Positions 56,846-57,682 of a stretch of 57,682 nt of DNA are shown here, in pieces (position 1 is the stretch's first letter; each line of letters opens with the position of its first letter). The notes beneath the pieces were generated by a model. The model worked only from the letters and a program-made list of their open reading frames with translations, searched no databases and was not told the origin of the DNA. The stretch is from Planctomycetota bacterium (GTDB lineage: Bacteria > Planctomycetota > UBA1135 > UBA2386): positions 1 to 57,682 of the forward strand of contig JAJFFD010000175.1 of assembly GCA_021776805.1 (NCBI GenBank), in the 5' to 3' direction. The position numbers and the translations under genes are program-made.

Positions 56846-57682
56846 GACTTTCCTCAACCAAGGTATCCAAGACTCGCTCCGCCTTGCCGTCACTCAAGGA
56901 ACTCAGGGCGCACTCGATGCCATCACCAAGATTGGGCACCACTCCGGCCACCTCCAGAGTCAGGCCGGCATTGAGCACCACCGCATCGCGGTGAGCGCCA
57001 GCCTCACCGGCCAGGAGCGCCCGCAGGCGGGCGGCATTTTGCTGCGGCCCTCCACCACGTAGATCTTCAGGAGTGCAACGGGGAAGCTTGTAGCGCTTCG
57101 GATCGATCATGCGTTCCATGACCTTGCCTTGCCGCACATCGAAGCAGATGAAGGGTCCGATCGGCGTCGCCTCGTCCCAGCCAGGGCTGCCGTGAACGCA
57201 GAAGGCGCGCCCGATATCCATTCCCGCCAGGCAGCGCGCCATGAGCGAGGTCGCCTCCGGACTGTAAGCTCCGAGCAATTGATACTGGGGACGAGCCGGG
57301 TTGGTCAGTGGACCGAGCAGGTTAAAGACGGTACGTGCGCCGATGGCGCGGCGCACGGGCACCACGGCCTTGGTGGCGCCATGAAAGATGGGCGCAAAGA
57401 GAAAGGTGAAGCCCGTGGCCTTCAAGAGAGCCGCCGCAGACTCCGCCGATTCGGGGAGCTTCACTCCCAGACTCTCCAACACATCCGCGGATCCCGAGCT
57501 ACTCGACACGGAACGATTGCCGTGCTTGGCCACATTGACCCCACAACCTGCGACCACGAGTGCCGTCGCCGTCGAAATATTCAAGCTCTTCGAACCATCA
57601 CCACCGGTTCCACAAGTATCCACCAGGGGACCATCGGGAACGTAGGGTAACTTGCTCGCCAGACGGCGCATGCAGGTCGCCA
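56835..57682 (-). CDS. trpD: Anthranilate phosphoribosyltransferase, N-terminus beyond window
   Basis: TrpD transfers phosphoribose from PRPP to anthranilate. The frame runs off the right edge, so about 60 N-terminal residues are missing. The visible 282 codons include the PRPP-binding loop LVDTCGTGGDGSKSLNISTA, VAKHGNRSVSSSSGSADVLESLG, FAPIFHGATKAVVPVRRAIG and RTVFNLLGPLTNPA, all diagnostic. An in-frame ATG at 57671 is not the true start because typical N-terminal helices would be lacking. It overlaps trpC by 11 nt, and is the most upstream trp gene visible; trpE/trpG are presumably outside. Confidence 0.96.
   Translation of the reverse strand, partial: ATCMRRLASKLPYVPDGPLVDTCGTGGDGSKSLNISTATALVVAGCGVNVAKHGNRSVSSSSGSADVLESLGVKLPESAESAAALLKATGFTFLFAPIFHGATKAVVPVRRAIGARTVFNLLGPLTNPARPQYQLLGAYSPEATSLMARCLAGMDIGRAFCVHGSPGWDEATPIGPFICFDVRQGKVMERMIDPKRYKLPRCTPEDLRGGGPQQNAARLRALLAGEAGAHRDAVVLNAGLTLEVAGVVPNLGDGIECALSSLSDGKAERVLDTLVEESHVL

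Overview
The window is GC-rich, gene-dense bacterial chromosome with 41 protein genes, two of them cut by the window edges, and no rRNA, tRNA, CRISPR array or transposable element that I can recognise. The best guess for the organism is a Planctomycetota member. Three things point there: a secreted protein ending in a Cys-rich 'YGNGC'-type domain, a Trx-like plus alpha/alpha-toroid protein and a second toroid protein, and a MoxR/DUF58/VWA locus followed by Q/E-rich periplasmic proteins. This placement is inference from protein style, not a measured phylogeny. A complete mreBCD-mrdA-rodA operon indicates an elongating, peptidoglycan-walled cell.

Layout. 1-2951 (minus): coaD, ridA, a ten-helix membrane protein, a small secreted protein and a truncated TSUP-type permease. 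2996-5206 (plus): comEC. 5212-7041 (minus): secreted Trx-like/toroid protein. 7108-9228 (plus): S46 dipeptidyl peptidase. 9221-9745 (minus): hpt. 9828-11507 (plus): enolase followed by an FtsB/DivIC-like protein. 11709-30345 (plus): a nine-gene locus with MoxR ATPase, DUF58, BatA-like VWA, a second VWA membrane protein, a 1484-residue propeller/TPR-like protein, a toroid protein, a DUF4175-like membrane protein, a 964-residue coiled coil and a Q-rich exported protein. 30550-31839 (plus): secreted planctomycete-type protein. 31846-38453 (minus): mreB-mreC-mreD-mrdA-rodA, every junction a 4-nt overlap. 38700-39794 (minus): membrane-anchored coiled-coil protein and a small basic tail-anchored protein. 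39982-42809 (minus): moeA and lnt. 42942-50740 (plus): RND efflux adaptor and two tandem RND pumps. 50730-51740 (minus): agmatinase-family enzyme. 51779-52057 (plus): glutaredoxin. 52416-57682 (minus): trpD-C-F-B-A plus DAHP synthase.

How the parts work together. The mre operon encodes the elongasome. Lnt matures lipoproteins, including the probable lipoprotein adaptor of the RND system. The trp cluster joins the first shikimate step to the tryptophan branch in one translationally coupled operon. The most novel-looking part is the 18.6-kb MoxR locus: a cytosolic AAA+ ATPase and membrane VWA proteins sit next to large exported propeller, toroid and coiled-coil proteins, which suggests an envelope assembly or surveillance machine with no assigned function.

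All functional calls rest on motif reading and family knowledge; no database search was possible.
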